Source: Herbaspirillum sp. ST 5-3
GTDB taxonomy: Bacteria > Pseudomonadota > Gammaproteobacteria > Burkholderiales > Burkholderiaceae_D
Direction: 5' to 3'
DNA length: 64,000 nucleotides
Assembly (NCBI RefSeq): GCF_004804275.1
Contig: NZ_STGI01000016.1
Span: 1-64,000, forward strand
Part shown: one piece after another, positions 1 through 11,168 of the stretch
Layout of the letters: every line of letters begins with the position of its first letter
Numbering within the stretch: position 1 is the first letter of the stretch
The notes under the pieces: generated by a model
Databases searched by the model: none
The model's input: only the letters and a program-made list of their open reading frames with translations
What the model was told of the DNA's origin: nothing
Program-made: the position numbers and the translations under genes

Positions 1-438
1 AATTCGGCGCGTTACGGCATTGCCTGGGGTGCGCTGGGTGCGGCGGAAGACTGCTGGTTCCGTGCCCGCCAGTATGTGCTGGACCGCAAGCAGTTCGGCA
101 AGCCCCTGGCGGCAAACCAGTTGATCCAGAAGAAGCTGGCCGACATGCAGACGGAGATCACGCTCGGCCTTCAGGGTTGCTTGCGCTTGGGCCGCATGAA
201 GGATGAAGGCACTGCATCGGTGGAAATCACATCAATGATGAAGCGCAATTCCTGCGGCAAGGCATTGGACGTGGCGCGCATGGCGCGTGACATGTTGGGC
301 GGGAACGGCATTTCGGATGAATTCGGCGTGATCCGCCACATGGTGAACCTCGAAGTGGTCAACACCTACGAAGGTACGCATGACATCCATGCGTTGATCC
401 TCGGACGTGCGCAAACGGGCATCCAGGCATTCCAGTAA
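1..438 (+). CDS. gcdH: Glutaryl-CoA dehydrogenase, C-terminal part (5' cut by window edge)
   Basis: The frame is open from base 1 and ends with TAA, giving the last 145 residues of an acyl-CoA dehydrogenase. The segment holds the FAD-binding C-terminal helical domain: a DRKQFGKPL motif, the [12 protein letters not shown] segment, and a [15 protein letters not shown] motif. The glutamate in YEGTHDIH is the catalytic base position in glutaryl-CoA dehydrogenases, and this form of the motif favours that subfamily over short-chain acyl-CoA dehydrogenases. The enzyme would oxidatively decarboxylate glutaryl-CoA to crotonyl-CoA in lysine, tryptophan and glutarate catabolism. The start and N-terminal two thirds lie outside the window, so upstream partners cannot be judged. 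Confidence 0.9.
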   Translation, partial: NSARYGIAWGALGAAEDCWFRARQYVLDRKQFGKPLAANQLIQKKLADMQTEITLGLQGCLRLGRMKDEGTASVEITSMMKRNSCGKALDVARMARDMLGGNGISDEFGVIRHMVNLEVVNTYEGTHDIHALILGRAQTGIQAFQ

Positions 439-451
439 CCCTGCACTGCCG

Positions 452-489
452 AAAAAAAACCGCATCCGATGCTGTGCATCAGATGCGGT
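452..489 (-). terminator. Hairpin with U-tract on the minus strand
   Basis: Bases 460-472 and 476-488 form a 12-pair stem (one mismatch, 467/481) with a 3-nt loop. The eight A's at 452-459 become a U-tract when read on the minus strand. As an intrinsic terminator it would stop leftward transcription, for example read-through from the GDSL esterase gene antisense to the SemiSWEET gene. On the plus strand no U-tract follows, although the hairpin sits just after the gcdH stop. Confidence 0.55.
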
Positions 490-527
490 CAAAGCTCGAT
501 ACTCCTCACACACATCAACACATTCGC

Positions 528-800
528 ATGACTTTTTCACTGTTCCGGCACTTCGATGAACTCGTCGGCGCGCTTGCGGCGACATTCACCACCATCGCAT
601 TTGTCCCTCAAGCCTGGCTTACCTGGAAGACACGCCGTGCTGATGGCGTGTCGCTGGGCATGTACAGCATTTTCACGACCGGCGTTGCGCTGTGGTTACT
701 GTACGGCCTGCTGATCGGTGCGTGGCCGGTGATCATCGCCAATCTGCTCACGCTGGCATTGGCGCTTTTCATCCTGACGATGAAACTCCGCTTCGGATGA
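528..800 (+). CDS. SemiSWEET-type (PQ-loop/MtN3) small sugar transporter
   Basis: A 90-residue protein with three hydrophobic helices (about residues 10-30, 41-60 and 64-84) and the PQ motif in AFVPQAWLTWKTR that marks the PQ-loop/SemiSWEET family. SemiSWEETs are three-helix proteins that dimerise to move sugars passively across the inner membrane. The length matches the family's usual 85-100 residues. I chose the ATG at 528. An earlier in-frame ATG at 474 would add a hydrophilic, unconserved-looking 18 residues that overlap the hairpin at 460-488. Substrate cannot be read from sequence. It lies 89 bp after gcdH on the same strand. Confidence 0.75.
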   Translation: MTFSLFRHFDELVGALAATFTTIAFVPQAWLTWKTRRADGVSLGMYSIFTTGVALWLLYGLLIGAWPVIIANLLTLALALFILTMKLRFG

Positions 801-821
801 TGGCGCCAATACCGTGATGGT

Positions 822-1880
822 TTACAGCCAGCCCTTCTTGGCCAGCTCCGCAGTGACCAGGTCGGCCAGCACGCGATAGCCATACGGCGTCGGATGCACG
901 CCGTCAGCGAACTCATAGTTGTCGACAGAACCGGCAATCAGATTATTCCGGGTACAAACGAGCGAGGATCCAAGCGGATTCTTTTGCGGAGAGAGATCGC
1001 ATGCCGGCGAAGTGGTGTTGGTGAAACCGTATTTCGCCGGATTGGCGCTTTCGTCCCGGCTGGCCGTATAGGCGTCGATCGTCAGCACATCGACACCAGA
1101 CAACCCGGCCGACAATTGCGCATTGAACGTCGTGACCATGGTGTTGATCAATGCCTGGGTCTGCGCACTTTCCGCCAGGGCGAACGGCGTCTTGCTCACG
1201 TCAGGCAAATTGATGACGGCAACGTATTTCGCTCCCTTGGCGACGATCTGATTCTTGATGTAGCCTGCCAGCTGGGTGCCGGCAGTTCCCATTGCGGTCA
1301 CCGCGGCAGTGGATGCCGCATTCGCGTCGCCACCAGCGGCTACCGTCGCACTGAGAGTGGCCAGCTGGATGAATACATCGTTGCCGCCGGCCAGCACAAA
1401 GACGATTTCCGAACCGCCGAAGCTCCCGCCTTTGCGGGTGAGGTGGGTCTGAATTTGCGTCGCGACCGGCACGGTGAGCTGGCCCAGAACGGCGTTGACA
1501 CCGCCGAGCAATTTGTTGCCAGGACCGACAGGATCGGTCACGCGGGCGCCGCCCTGTGCGTAAGCCGTGCAGTTGGTGGAGTTGGTGACCGGAACCGAAA
1601 AGCCTTGCGCGGCGTCGCCGTCCAGCCCGGTTTGCGCGGGGCAGGGCGCACTCAATCCAAATTTCGGCGCCATCAACTCGATCCAGTTCTTGCCGTCCGG
1701 ACCATTGATGGTGTACTTCCCGCCGCCGAGTTGCGCGACCGTACCGACGGCATAGGTGCCGACGTCGCTCAGACTGTCACCGAATGACACCAGGGAAGTG
1801 AATTGCGGCTTGACATCGCCGCCACAGGACGCAAGGAATGCTGCGGCCAGTAGCGCCGCTGCGAATTTGGATTGACGCAT
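822..1880 (-). CDS. GDSL/SGNH-family secreted lipoprotein esterase
   Basis: A 352-residue protein with a short basic N-terminus, hydrophobic stretch and lipobox LASC (Cys19), so probably a lipoprotein. Block I is FGDSLSD with the nucleophilic serine near residue 36. An AGGND segment supplies the block III glycine/asparagine, and DGVHPTPYGY near the C-terminus supplies the catalytic Asp-x-x-His pair. These are the marks of SGNH hydrolases acting on esters or lipids outside the cytoplasm. The start is well supported by AGAGGAGAT a few bases upstream. No neighbour suggests a specific substrate. Leftward transcripts run toward the hairpin at 452-489. Confidence 0.85.
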   Translation of the reverse strand: MRQSKFAAALLAAAFLASCGGDVKPQFTSLVSFGDSLSDVGTYAVGTVAQLGGGKYTINGPDGKNWIELMAPKFGLSAPCPAQTGLDGDAAQGFSVPVTNSTNCTAYAQGGARVTDPVGPGNKLLGGVNAVLGQLTVPVATQIQTHLTRKGGSFGGSEIVFVLAGGNDVFIQLATLSATVAAGGDANAASTAAVTAMGTAGTQLAGYIKNQIVAKGAKYVAVINLPDVSKTPFALAESAQTQALINTMVTTFNAQLSAGLSGVDVLTIDAYTASRDESANPAKYGFTNTTSPACDLSPQKNPLGSSLVCTRNNLIAGSVDNYEFADGVHPTPYGYRVLADLVTAELAKKGWL

Positions 1881-2093
1881 TGTATCTCCTCTGATTATTC
1901 GTATTTATACGAGGAATGAAAAACGAACGAGCGTTCCATTCTCGGTCGCCTAGTATGGCATTGAAGTTCGCGCCTTGACTAGGCAAGTGCGGCGTAAATA
2001 TTTAGAGCGCGGACTCTAAGCTTCCCGCATGGAAATAAATGAAATGAGTGAAGACAGCGCCTGCGTGGTCAAGCGATGCGCCAGGAACAGCAA

Positions 2094-3131
2094 CTACCGC
2101 GCTTCATCCAGCAAGCGAGCAAGAATGCCGGACGAGTCATGCGCCGCCCTGCGCAAACGGTCGTTGACGCCCTGCCACTGTTCGTCCACGGGAGGCGATT
2201 CGACGAGAATAATGTCTGCCCCCGCCTCGTCCATCATGCGCAAGGCGGCATACAAATCATGAGCGTAACCCTCAGGCGTTGCCGGCAAGCCGAACTGGGC
2301 AACTGCGAGCGGCATCGGCGGCATTGTCCGGCGCAGCGATGCAACGCGGCGCTTGTTGAGGACCAAGCGATCATGAACATGGTTCCACTGCTCCGGCGCG
2401 ACCAGCGCAACCGGGGTGTTCGGCGCGTAATGCGATTCCAGCGTTCCGGAAGCTCTTGGCGCAGCGGCATCAGGCATACGCGGTCGCATTCCGATGACGC
2501 GGGCGATATCGGCCGTACTGATGTGTCCGGGACGCAGCAGCACCGGACCATGACTTGCCATGCGCGACAAGTCGAGAATGCTTGATTCAATGCCGACTTC
2601 GCTCTGCCCGCCATCGAGGATGCAGGCAACGGGGCCATTCGGTACGGTACCGAATTCATCTTGCACGTGCCGTGCAGTCGTCGGGCTGACATGGCCGAAC
2701 CGGTTTGCTGATGGGGCCGCGACACCGCCCTTCCCGCCTTTGAATTCCCGAAGCAATGCCTGCGCAACCGGATGCGATGGACAGCGCAGCCCGATGGAAT
2801 CCTGTCCACCCGACACCGCATCGGGGATGTGTGCGGCGCGACGAAGAATCAGGGTCAACGGACCGGGCCAGAAGGCATCGATTAGCTTGTTTGCTTCAGG
2901 CGGAATCGCCTCTGCCCAGTAACCGATGTCGGCGCCCGGCGCGAGGTGAACGATCACAGGATGATTGGCAGGCCGGCCCTTGGCCGCATAAATCCTGGCA
3001 ACTGCGGCGGGATTTTCTGCATCCGCACCCAGGCCATACACCGTCTCGGTTGGAAAGGCGACCAGTTCGCCCTCTTCCAGCTTGCGCGCGGCCAATCGAA
3101 TGGCATGCATATCCAAAGTCATGTCAGGCAT
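2094..3131 (-). CDS. tsaC: Threonylcarbamoyl-AMP synthase, Sua5 type
   Basis: A 345-residue member of the YrdC/Sua5 family, which makes threonylcarbamoyl-AMP from threonine, bicarbonate and ATP for the t6A modification of ANN-decoding tRNAs. The YrdC domain (residues about 10-200) shows FPTETVYGLG, KGRPANHPV, the SANRFGHVSPT motif and GIESSILDL. A further 130-residue C-terminal Sua5 domain makes this the long form, not the short TsaC of enterics. The open frame extends upstream to 3362, but that extension overlaps purK and looks unrelated. ATG 3131 (or 3122) lies just after the purK stop at 3151. It is the last gene of the pur block. Confidence 0.88.
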   Translation of the reverse strand: MPDMTLDMHAIRLAARKLEEGELVAFPTETVYGLGADAENPAAVARIYAAKGRPANHPVIVHLAPGADIGYWAEAIPPEANKLIDAFWPGPLTLILRRAAHIPDAVSGGQDSIGLRCPSHPVAQALLREFKGGKGGVAAPSANRFGHVSPTTARHVQDEFGTVPNGPVACILDGGQSEVGIESSILDLSRMASHGPVLLRPGHISTADIARVIGMRPRMPDAAAPRASGTLESHYAPNTPVALVAPEQWNHVHDRLVLNKRRVASLRRTMPPMPLAVAQFGLPATPEGYAHDLYAALRMMDEAGADIILVESPPVDEQWQGVNDRLRRAAHDSSGILARLLDEAR

Positions 3132-3150
3132 GGCGCGCCATTCTTTTCCA

Positions 3151-4344
3151 TCAGAGCGCGATTCCGAGGATTTCGCAGGCGGCACGCAGGCTTTCCTGCG
3201 CCTGCGCAAGTTCGGGCGCGACAAAGGTGACGTGTCCCATCTTGCGTCCGCGCCGAGCATCTTCCTTGCCGTACAAATGCAGGTTGGCGCCGGGCAGCGC
3301 GAGCACCTTGTGCCATGCCGGCTCGCGCACTTTGTCGCTATCGCCTTCAAACCACACATCACCCAGGATGTTGAGCATCACCGCCGGCGAATGCTGCCGC
3401 ACATCGCCCAGAGGCATGCGCGCCATCGCGCGTACCTGTTGCGCGAACTGGCTGGTGATGCAGGCATCAATCGTGTAATGCCCGCTGTTATGCGGACGCG
3501 GTGCCATCTCGTTGACCACGAGCGATCCATCCTGCAGCACGAAAAATTCGATGCACAGCACGCCGACGTAACCGAGCTGCGCAATGATCGCCAGCGCGGC
3601 TGCCTGTGCCTTGCCCGCCGCCTCCTGGCACACGTTCGGTCCGGGTACCGTCGTCGTGAAAAGAATACCTTCACGGTGCACATTCTCGGCAATCGGATAG
3701 ACAACCGATTGACCATCCGCGCCGCGTGCGGTCAGTACCGAAATTTCATAGGCAAGCGGCAGCATCTTTTCCAGCACACAGTCGACGCCGTTCAAGGCTG
3801 CGAACGCCGCGCGCGCCTCTTCACGCGTTTTGACGCGAATCTGGCCCTTGGCGTCATAACCCATGCGCGCCGTTTTCAGGATGCCGGGGAAAAGCGTCTC
3901 GGGGATGATCTCGATGTCATCGGCACTAGTTATCGCCTTGTAGGGTGCCGGCAGCACGCCCGAAGTCGACGCGCATTCGGTGAAGAAGCGTTTTTCTTCG
4001 AGTCGGTTCTGAGCAATCGACACGCATGCCGCAGACGGCGCGACAAAAGTTCTTTCCGCGAGAAACGCCATACTCTGTGACGGCACGTTTTCAAATTCAG
4101 TCGTCACCGCAACGCATTGCTCCGCCAGTTCCTTGAGCGCCGCCTCATCGGTGTAATCCGCGCACAGCAAATGATCGGCAGCATGGCCCGCCGGGCAGTC
4201 GCGTGCCGGCTCCAGCACGGCAACCTTGTAACCCATTTTTTGCGCTGCATGGGCGAACATGCGGCCCAACTGGCCGCCACCCATCACGCCCAGCCAAGTT
4301 GGGGGCGTCGCGGAGGGAACGAAAGGAGTTAATTTGTCGCTCAT
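3151..4344 (-). CDS. purK: N5-carboxyaminoimidazole ribonucleotide synthase
   Basis: A 397-residue ATP-grasp enzyme that carboxylates AIR to N5-CAIR with ATP and bicarbonate in de novo purine synthesis. The N-terminus carries [11 protein letters not shown]. The ATP-grasp core includes CVLEKMLPL, and the C-terminal part shows the ENVHREGIL and [17 protein letters not shown] motifs typical of PurK. It overlaps purE by 4 bp (ATGA-type), so the two are translationally coupled. This fits their consecutive steps, because PurE uses the unstable PurK product directly. Confidence 0.95.
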   Translation of the reverse strand: MSDKLTPFVPSATPPTWLGVMGGGQLGRMFAHAAQKMGYKVAVLEPARDCPAGHAADHLLCADYTDEAALKELAEQCVAVTTEFENVPSQSMAFLAERTFVAPSAACVSIAQNRLEEKRFFTECASTSGVLPAPYKAITSADDIEIIPETLFPGILKTARMGYDAKGQIRVKTREEARAAFAALNGVDCVLEKMLPLAYEISVLTARGADGQSVVYPIAENVHREGILFTTTVPGPNVCQEAAGKAQAAALAIIAQLGYVGVLCIEFFVLQDGSLVVNEMAPRPHNSGHYTIDACITSQFAQQVRAMARMPLGDVRQHSPAVMLNILGDVWFEGDSDKVREPAWHKVLALPGANLHLYGKEDARRGRKMGHVTFVAPELAQAQESLRAACEILGIAL

Positions 4345-4853
4345 GCCGGTAGTGTCATTGCAAGGGCTGCTTGCGTCTGCTTCGCGCGGAATTCCTGCAG
4401 ACGCGCCGCCAATTGGTCATCAGTGGTCGCAAGGATCGCGATTGCCGTCAGCGCCGCATTGGCCGCGCCTGCCTCGCCGATCGCGAAGGTCGAAACCGGA
4501 ATACCCTTGGGCATCTGCACGATCGACAGCAGCGAATCTTCGCCGCGTAAATATTTCGATGGGACCGGCACGCCCAGAACCGGGACGATGGTTTTCGCCG
4601 CGATCATTCCCGGAAGGTGGGCGGCGCCGCCGGCGCCAGCGATGATCGCGCGCAGGCCGCGCTGCCGTGCCGTTTCCGCGTAGGCGAACATCTGATCCGG
4701 CATGCGATGCGCGGAAATCACCTGCGCTTCATGCTCGACGCCGAATTCCTTCAACATTGCGACCGCATGCTGCATCACATCCCAGTCGGAAGACGAACCC
4801 ATCACCACACCGACCAGCGGTGCAGCGGCTTGATTGGCAGCTTGCTTCGTCAT
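4341..4853 (-). CDS. purE: N5-carboxyaminoimidazole ribonucleotide mutase
   Basis: A 170-residue class I PurE that rearranges N5-CAIR to CAIR. It contains the GSSSDWDVM and SAHRMPD motifs (with the catalytic histidine) and the [11 protein letters not shown] segment. The length is normal for the bacterial form. It starts 1 bp before the purC stop and overlaps purK by 4 bp, so purC-purE-purK-tsaC look like one tightly packed minus-strand transcription unit. Confidence 0.95.
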   Translation of the reverse strand: MTKQAANQAAAPLVGVVMGSSSDWDVMQHAVAMLKEFGVEHEAQVISAHRMPDQMFAYAETARQRGLRAIIAGAGGAAHLPGMIAAKTIVPVLGVPVPSKYLRGEDSLLSIVQMPKGIPVSTFAIGEAGAANAALTAIAILATTDDQLAARLQEFRAKQTQAALAMTLPA

Positions 4854-4854
4854 G

Positions 4855-5751
4855 TCAGTCCCTCAGGGTTTCGCCAGTCAGGCGCTGCAGCGCCTCGCGG
4901 TACTTTGCGCCGGTCTTCTCGATCACATCGGCAGGCAAGGCCGGCGCCGGCGCGGTCTTGTTCCAGTCCGTGAGCGTCTCCAGGTAGTCGCGCACGAATT
5001 GCTTGTCAAACGACGGCGGCGACATGCCTGGCGCGTAGGAATCGGCTGGCCAGAATCGCGATGAATCCGCGGTGAGCACTTCATCCATCAGGTGCAGGAC
5101 GCCGTTCTCGTCCAGCCCGAATTCGAACTTGGTATCGGCAATGATGATGCCGCGCGTGGCCGCGTAATCAGCCGCGGTCTGGTACAGCTTGATGCTGACT
5201 TCACGGATCTTCCCAGCAAGTTCCTTGCCGATGCGATTTTCCATGTCAGCGAAGCTGATGTTTTCGTCGTGCTCGCCCATCTCTGCCTTGGCGGCTGGCG
5301 TGAAAATCGGGGTGGCGAGCTTGTCGGCCTGACGCAATCCCTTGGGCAAGGCAATGCCGCAAATCGAACCGGTCGTTTGATAGTCTTTCCAGCCCGAGCC
5401 GATGATGTAGCCGCGCACAACCGCCTCCACCAGAATCGGCTTCAGGCGCTTGGCGACAACCGCGCGTCCGCGCACCTGCTCCACTTCGCCCGCCTGCACC
5501 ACGGATTCCGGTGCGATGCCGGTCAGATGGTTGGGGACAATATCGCCCAGCTTCTGGAACCAGAAATTCGACATCTGGTTAAGGACCTTGCCCTTGCCGG
5601 GGATCGGTTCGTTCATGACTACGTCAAATGCGGACAGGCGATCCGTGGTGACAATCAGAATCTTGTCGTCACCGACGGCGTAGTTGTCGCGCACCTTGCC
5701 GCGGCCGAGCAGCGGGAGAGACTGGATGGTGGACTGGTAAAGGCTGTTCAT
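4855..5751 (-). CDS. purC: SAICAR synthetase (phosphoribosylaminoimidazole-succinocarboxamide synthase)
   Basis: A 298-residue enzyme that joins CAIR and aspartate with ATP to make SAICAR. It shows GRGKVRDNY near the N-terminus, the [11 protein letters not shown] segment, [13 protein letters not shown], and the C-terminal Asp-rich [15 protein letters not shown] motif. It is the first purine gene of the unit. The ribosome-binding sequence (GGAAAG, about 5757-5762) directly abuts the U-tract of an intrinsic-terminator-like hairpin at 5761-5802. The gene therefore needs either read-through, a promoter overlapping the hairpin, or attenuation control. Confidence 0.95.
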   Translation of the reverse strand: MNSLYQSTIQSLPLLGRGKVRDNYAVGDDKILIVTTDRLSAFDVVMNEPIPGKGKVLNQMSNFWFQKLGDIVPNHLTGIAPESVVQAGEVEQVRGRAVVAKRLKPILVEAVVRGYIIGSGWKDYQTTGSICGIALPKGLRQADKLATPIFTPAAKAEMGEHDENISFADMENRIGKELAGKIREVSIKLYQTAADYAATRGIIIADTKFEFGLDENGVLHLMDEVLTADSSRFWPADSYAPGMSPPSFDKQFVRDYLETLTDWNKTAPAPALPADVIEKTGAKYREALQRLTGETLRD

Positions 5752-5760
5752 AAAGGCTTT

Positions 5761-5802
5761 CCAAAAAAGCTAAACCGGCGGGTGCCTGACACGCCGCCGG
5801 TT
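5761..5802 (-). terminator. Intrinsic terminator or attenuator between fba and purC
   Basis: On the minus strand an 8-bp GC-rich stem (5795-5802 with 5773-5780) is followed by TAGCTTTTTT. It lies 145 nt after the fba stop and only about 10 nt before the purC start, overlapping the purC leader. It can end glycolytic transcripts from pgk-pyk-fba or act as a purC attenuator. The plus strand also has a T-rich flank (TTGTTTCTTT). Confidence 0.7.
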
Positions 5803-5947
5803 GTTTCTTTCCAAGGCTAGGAATCCGTTCAAGATCCGTCGCGAGCGGTCCGAGGTCGGATCGAGAAGCGCAACCGTACAGATGGTACGGCGAGCATCGC
5901 AGGTCCGGGCTTGGACTGCGCAGCAGGATATTGAGCGGGTTCCAATT
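5803..5947 (-). other. Structured fba-purC spacer
   Basis: A non-coding spacer rich in short inverted repeats: 5833-5838 with 5857-5862 (GATCCG/CGGATC), 5874-5879 with 5885-5890 (CCGTAC/GTACGG) and 5899-5906 with 5913-5919 (one bulged base). Together with the terminator hairpin this makes four potential stems between fba and purC. I recognise no named riboswitch class in it. Confidence 0.35.
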
Positions 5948-7012
5948 TTACTGCACGATCTGGGCTAACTCACCCTTTTTGTACTTTTCGGCCATCTTTT
6001 CCAGCGAAATCGGCTTGATTTTGGCAGCCTGGCCTTCGCAGCCGAAAGCGATGAAGCGCGACTTGCAGATCACCTTGGCGGCTTCACGGGCTGGCTTCAG
6101 GTATTCACGCGGATCGAACTTGGAGGGGTTCTCGATGAAGAAGCGTCGAATCGCACCGGTCATCGCCAGGCGGATGTCGGTATCGATGTTGATCTTGCGC
6201 ACGCCATGCTTGATGCCTTCCTGGATTTCCTCGACCGGCACGCCATAGGTTTCTTTCATGTCGCCGCCGAACTGGCGGATCTCGGCCAGCAATTCCTGGG
6301 GTACGGAAGAGGAGCCGTGCATCACCAGGTGCGTGTTCGGAATGCGCGCATGGATTTCCTTGATGCGCTGGATGGCGAGGATGTCGCCGGTCGGCTTGCG
6401 CGAGAATTTGTAGGCACCGTGGGACGTACCGATCGCGATGGCAAGTGCGTCGCATTGCGTCAGCTTGACGAAGTCGGCAGCCTGGTTGACGTCGGTCAGC
6501 AGCTGTTCGCGGGTCATCGTGCCTTCCGCACCGTGGCCGTCTTCCTTGTCGCCCTTCATGGTTTCCAGCGAACCCAGCACGCCCAGTTCCGCCTCGACCG
6601 TCACACCGATCGCATGCGAGAACTCGACCACCTTGCGCGACACTTCGACGTTGTATTCATAGCTGGCCACCGATTTGCCATCTTCCATCAGCGAGCCGTC
6701 CATCATCACGGAAGTGAATCCGGACTTGATCGCGGCCATGCAGACTGCCGGCGACTGTCCGTGGTCCTGGTGCATCACGACCGGAATATGCGGGTAGGCT
6801 TCGACAGCTGCTTCGATCAGGTGGCGCAGGAAGGCTTCGCCGGCATACTTGCGGGCGCCTGCGGAGGCTTGCATGATCACCGGCGCGCCAACTTCATCGG
6901 CAGCCTGCATGATCGCGGTGACCTGCTCCAGGTTGTTGACGTTGAATGCGGGCAGACCGTAACCGTTTTCAGCAGCGTGGTCGAGCAGTTGACGCATGGA
7001 TACGAGAGGCAT
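5948..7012 (-). CDS. fba: Class II fructose-1,6-bisphosphate aldolase
   Basis: A 354-residue zinc-dependent aldolase of the CbbA type that cleaves fructose-1,6-bisphosphate to DHAP and glyceraldehyde-3-phosphate. The MHQDHGQSP segment carries zinc and catalytic residues. [18 protein letters not shown] and [10 protein letters not shown] supply further metal and phosphate ligands, and KINIDTDIR follows in the C-terminal half. It lies 23 bp after pyk on the minus strand and ends the pgk-pyk-fba glycolytic cluster. Confidence 0.95.
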   Translation of the reverse strand: MPLVSMRQLLDHAAENGYGLPAFNVNNLEQVTAIMQAADEVGAPVIMQASAGARKYAGEAFLRHLIEAAVEAYPHIPVVMHQDHGQSPAVCMAAIKSGFTSVMMDGSLMEDGKSVASYEYNVEVSRKVVEFSHAIGVTVEAELGVLGSLETMKGDKEDGHGAEGTMTREQLLTDVNQAADFVKLTQCDALAIAIGTSHGAYKFSRKPTGDILAIQRIKEIHARIPNTHLVMHGSSSVPQELLAEIRQFGGDMKETYGVPVEEIQEGIKHGVRKINIDTDIRLAMTGAIRRFFIENPSKFDPREYLKPAREAAKVICKSRFIAFGCEGQAAKIKPISLEKMAEKYKKGELAQIVQ

Positions 7013-7035
7013 GTTGTTTCTCCAGACAATAAAAT

Positions 7036-8469
<1,434 letters not shown>

Positions 8470-8512
8470 TTGACAGCCCTTGATGGGCGGCGCTCAGCCG
8501 CTCCCGACGGTT

Positions 8513-9703
8513 TTACTTCGCGCGCTGCTGCAGAATATCGACAGCAGGCAGTGTCTTGCCTTCCAGGAATTCGAGGAAGGCGCCGCCACCGGTCGAGATG
8601 TACCCGATCTTGTCGGCGATGTTGTACTTCGCAATCGCAGCCAGCGTATCGCCGCCACCCGCAATCGAGAATGCCTTGGAATCGGCAATCGCCATTGCCA
8701 GCTTCTTCGTTCCTTCGCCGAACTGGTCGAACTCGAATACGCCCACCGGTCCGTTCCAGACGACCGTGCCGGCCTGCGCGATCTGCTGCGCCAGTTGTTC
8801 GGCGGTCTTGGGGCCGATGTCGAGGATCATGTCGTCGTCGACCACATCCTTCACATCCTTGACGGTCGCGGCCGCGGTCGGCGAAAACTCCTTGGCGCAG
8901 ACGACATCGACCGGAATGGGTACCGAAGCACCGCGCTTGGCCATCATATCGATGATCGCTTTCGCTTCGCTGACAAGGTCCGCTTCCGCCAGAGATTTGC
9001 CGATCTTCAGGCCGGACGCCAGCATGAAGGTGTTGGCGATGCCGCCGCCGACGATCAGGTTGTCGACCTTGTCGGCGAGGGTTTTCAGGATCGTGAGCTT
9101 GGTCGACACTTTGGAGCCGGCGACGATGGCGGCCAGCGGACGTTTCGGCTGGCCGAGCGCCTTGCCCAGGGCATCGAGTTCCGCCGCAAGCAACGGACCG
9201 GCGCAGGCGATGGGAGCGAACTTGGCGATGCCATGCGTGGTTGCTTCCGCGCGATGGGCCGTGCCGAACGCGTCGTTGACATAGACGTCGCACAGCTTCG
9301 CCATTTTCTGCGCCAGCTCGTCGCTGTTCTTTTTCTCGCCCTTGTTGACGCGGCAGTTCTCCAGCAGGACGACCTGGCCGGGTGCGACATCCACACCATC
9401 AACCCAGTTCTGCTTCAGTTCGACCGGCATGCCGAGCAATTCGGAGAGGCGCTTGGCGATCGGCGCGAGCGAATCTTCCGGCTTGCACTCGCCTTCAGTC
9501 GGGCGGCCCAGATGGGACGTCACCATCACGGCAGCGCCGGCTTGCACGGCCTGCTGGATGGCTGGCACCGAAGCGCGGATGCGCGTGTCTTCGGTGATAT
9601 TGCCCGCGTCATCCTGCGGTACGTTGAGATCGGCGCGGATGAAAACGCGTTTGCCCTGGAGTTGGTTGCGTGCGATGAGGTCGCTCAATCGGTTGAATTG
9701 CAT
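8513..9703 (-). CDS. pgk: Phosphoglycerate kinase
   Basis: A 396-residue glycolytic/gluconeogenic kinase that exchanges phosphate between 1,3-bisphosphoglycerate and ADP. The N-terminal domain has [13 protein letters not shown] and [13 protein letters not shown]. The hinge and nucleotide domain has [22 protein letters not shown] and the GGGDT phosphate loop near the C-terminus. The length is standard. It is the first glycolytic gene of the block, 78 bp after azlD and 43 bp before pyk. Confidence 0.95.
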   Translation of the reverse strand: MQFNRLSDLIARNQLQGKRVFIRADLNVPQDDAGNITEDTRIRASVPAIQQAVQAGAAVMVTSHLGRPTEGECKPEDSLAPIAKRLSELLGMPVELKQNWVDGVDVAPGQVVLLENCRVNKGEKKNSDELAQKMAKLCDVYVNDAFGTAHRAEATTHGIAKFAPIACAGPLLAAELDALGKALGQPKRPLAAIVAGSKVSTKLTILKTLADKVDNLIVGGGIANTFMLASGLKIGKSLAEADLVSEAKAIIDMMAKRGASVPIPVDVVCAKEFSPTAAATVKDVKDVVDDDMILDIGPKTAEQLAQQIAQAGTVVWNGPVGVFEFDQFGEGTKKLAMAIADSKAFSIAGGGDTLAAIAKYNIADKIGYISTGGGAFLEFLEGKTLPAVDILQQRAK

Positions 9704-9781
9704 GGCTGCCAGACAAGTATTGAAAGAATGGAAAAATCGCTATTTTACCGCACCCGACAAGCCCGAAAAACGATTTTCCGC

Positions 9782-10105
9782 TTACAAAATGATGCGGAGC
9801 AAGGTGTACAAACCCATCCCTGCAACGATGGTCCCAAGCAAATGCCGCGTCGTCAGAAAAAACAGCGCCGCGCCAAGCCCCGCCATCAACTTCGGATTGG
9901 CCCAGGTCAACTGCAAGGTATTGTTGGCAAGCACCAGGTCCGGGGCGACAATCGCGGCCAGCGCGGCTGCAGGGGCATAGCGCAGCGCATGCTGTACCTT
10001 CGGCGGCAACTTCACTGCGTGTCCCAGGAAGAAGAACGAGCTTCTCGTCAGAATGGTAGCGACAGTCAGCAAGCCGATCGTCAGCCAGATATCGCTCTCG
10101 CTCAT
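9782..10105 (-). CDS. azlD: AzlD-family branched-chain amino-acid export subunit
   Basis: A 107-residue, four-helix membrane protein with the AzlD features LTRSSFFFLG and the proline-containing LRYAPAAALAAIVAP segment. AzlD partners AzlC to export branched-chain amino acids or analogues. The frame stays open far upstream, but that part overlaps azlC in another frame. ATG 10105 overlaps the azlC stop by 4 bp, which is normal for azlCD pairs and implies coupled translation. Confidence 0.85.
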   Translation of the reverse strand: MSESDIWLTIGLLTVATILTRSSFFFLGHAVKLPPKVQHALRYAPAAALAAIVAPDLVLANNTLQLTWANPKLMAGLGAALFFLTTRHLLGTIVAGMGLYTLLRIIL

Positions 10106-10851
10106 GCATTCTCCTTTTTCTTGTCCAGAGCGGTGTCGACAATCATCGCCGCAACCATGCCAAGAATGACCGCGACCAGCAAACCGAGCCGATAGGGCAT
10201 GGACGCGGCCACCACAGCGGTAATACCTGCCACGACGACACCGACCAGCGCCGCGGAGTTGATGGTCAGCGGGATGGTGACTGCCAGCAAGGCAAGCGTG
10301 CCAGCAAATTCGATGCCCCAGCTTTGCGGAATCTGGCTCGCCATCAGGATTCCGAACACCGAGCCGGCCTGCCACGCGCACCAGTTCGGATAACCGATGC
10401 CATTGAAGTAGCCCACCTTTCCTTCAGTCTGATGTACCGTGTCCGCGGAAAAGCGGACCGGGAACAAGGCCATCGTGATGTCGGCATTGAAATAGCCGTG
10501 CCAGACACGCTTGTACCAGGGCAGGTGGGCAAAATGCGGCGCGATCGCTGCTGCAAAAATGACAAAACGCAGGTTCACCACAAGGGCAGTCAGGAACACC
10601 ACCCAGACAGGCGCACTGGCAGCCATCAGCGGCAAGGCCGCCAGTTGCGCCGAACCCGCGAAGACCAGGAAAGTCATCCCGAGCGCCTGCCAGATGGTCA
10701 GGCCGGTTTTGACCATCGCCATGCCGGTCACCATACCCCAGGCGAAGATGCCGGCCATGGTCGGCGCGCATGCCTTGAAGCCTTCGCGAAACGCGCGCTT
10801 CTCCATATCAATGGAGGCCGGCTGTGTCATTACTGCTTCTGAATTGCTCAT
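10102..10851 (-). CDS. azlC: AzlC-family branched-chain amino-acid permease
   Basis: A 249-residue multi-helix inner-membrane protein of the AzlC family. Typical segments are an early GFKACAPTMAGIFAWG, TFLVFAGSAQLAALPLM and LVVNLRFVIFAAAIAPHF. I start it at ATG 10851 (MSNSEAVMTQ...). ATG 10830 is an alternative, and neither has a strong ribosome-binding site. The gene is divergent from ilvE, a branched-chain aminotransferase, which supports a shared role in branched-chain amino-acid balance. Confidence 0.85.
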   Translation of the reverse strand: MSNSEAVMTQPASIDMEKRAFREGFKACAPTMAGIFAWGMVTGMAMVKTGLTIWQALGMTFLVFAGSAQLAALPLMAASAPVWVVFLTALVVNLRFVIFAAAIAPHFAHLPWYKRVWHGYFNADITMALFPVRFSADTVHQTEGKVGYFNGIGYPNWCAWQAGSVFGILMASQIPQSWGIEFAGTLALLAVTIPLTINSAALVGVVVAGITAVVAASMPYRLGLLVAVILGMVAAMIVDTALDKKKENA

Positions 10852-11168
10852 GGTTTGAGAAACAAATCGCCTGCAGAAAGCGCGCGCTGGATTGCAAGGG
10901 ACGCCTTCATGCTTGAAGATTTGATAATGGTAGTGGTTGCAGACCGAAACGACATGAAGCGAATTGCCATAGTCAGACACGGATGGCCTGCAAAAATGTG
11001 AAGGCCACATTCTACCCATGAATTTTTCAGGCTGCCGGAACCGCCCGTGAATCTGACGCGACCTTCGCGTCGCGCGGGAAGACATTCGAATTCACTTGAG
11101 CCCCCTCTCTCCTGCGGAAATATCCGGAGTAAAATCGAGGCTTTGCGACAATTTTTGGAGAACACGAC
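10852..11168. other. Divergent azlC/ilvE regulatory spacer
   Basis: 317 bp separate the divergent azlCD and ilvE units, so it must hold both promoters. A perfect 7-bp inverted repeat with a 3-nt spacer (GACGCGA at 11055-11061, TCGCGTC at 11065-11071) lies about 100 bp before ilvE. A clear ribosome-binding site (TTTTGGAGAA) precedes the ilvE ATG. I see no coding capacity I can support. Confidence 0.4.

Noticed and set aside
5803-5947. A known purine or guanidine riboswitch before purC
   Set aside because: The stems do not match the conserved junction sequences I know for these classes, so I list it only as structured spacer.
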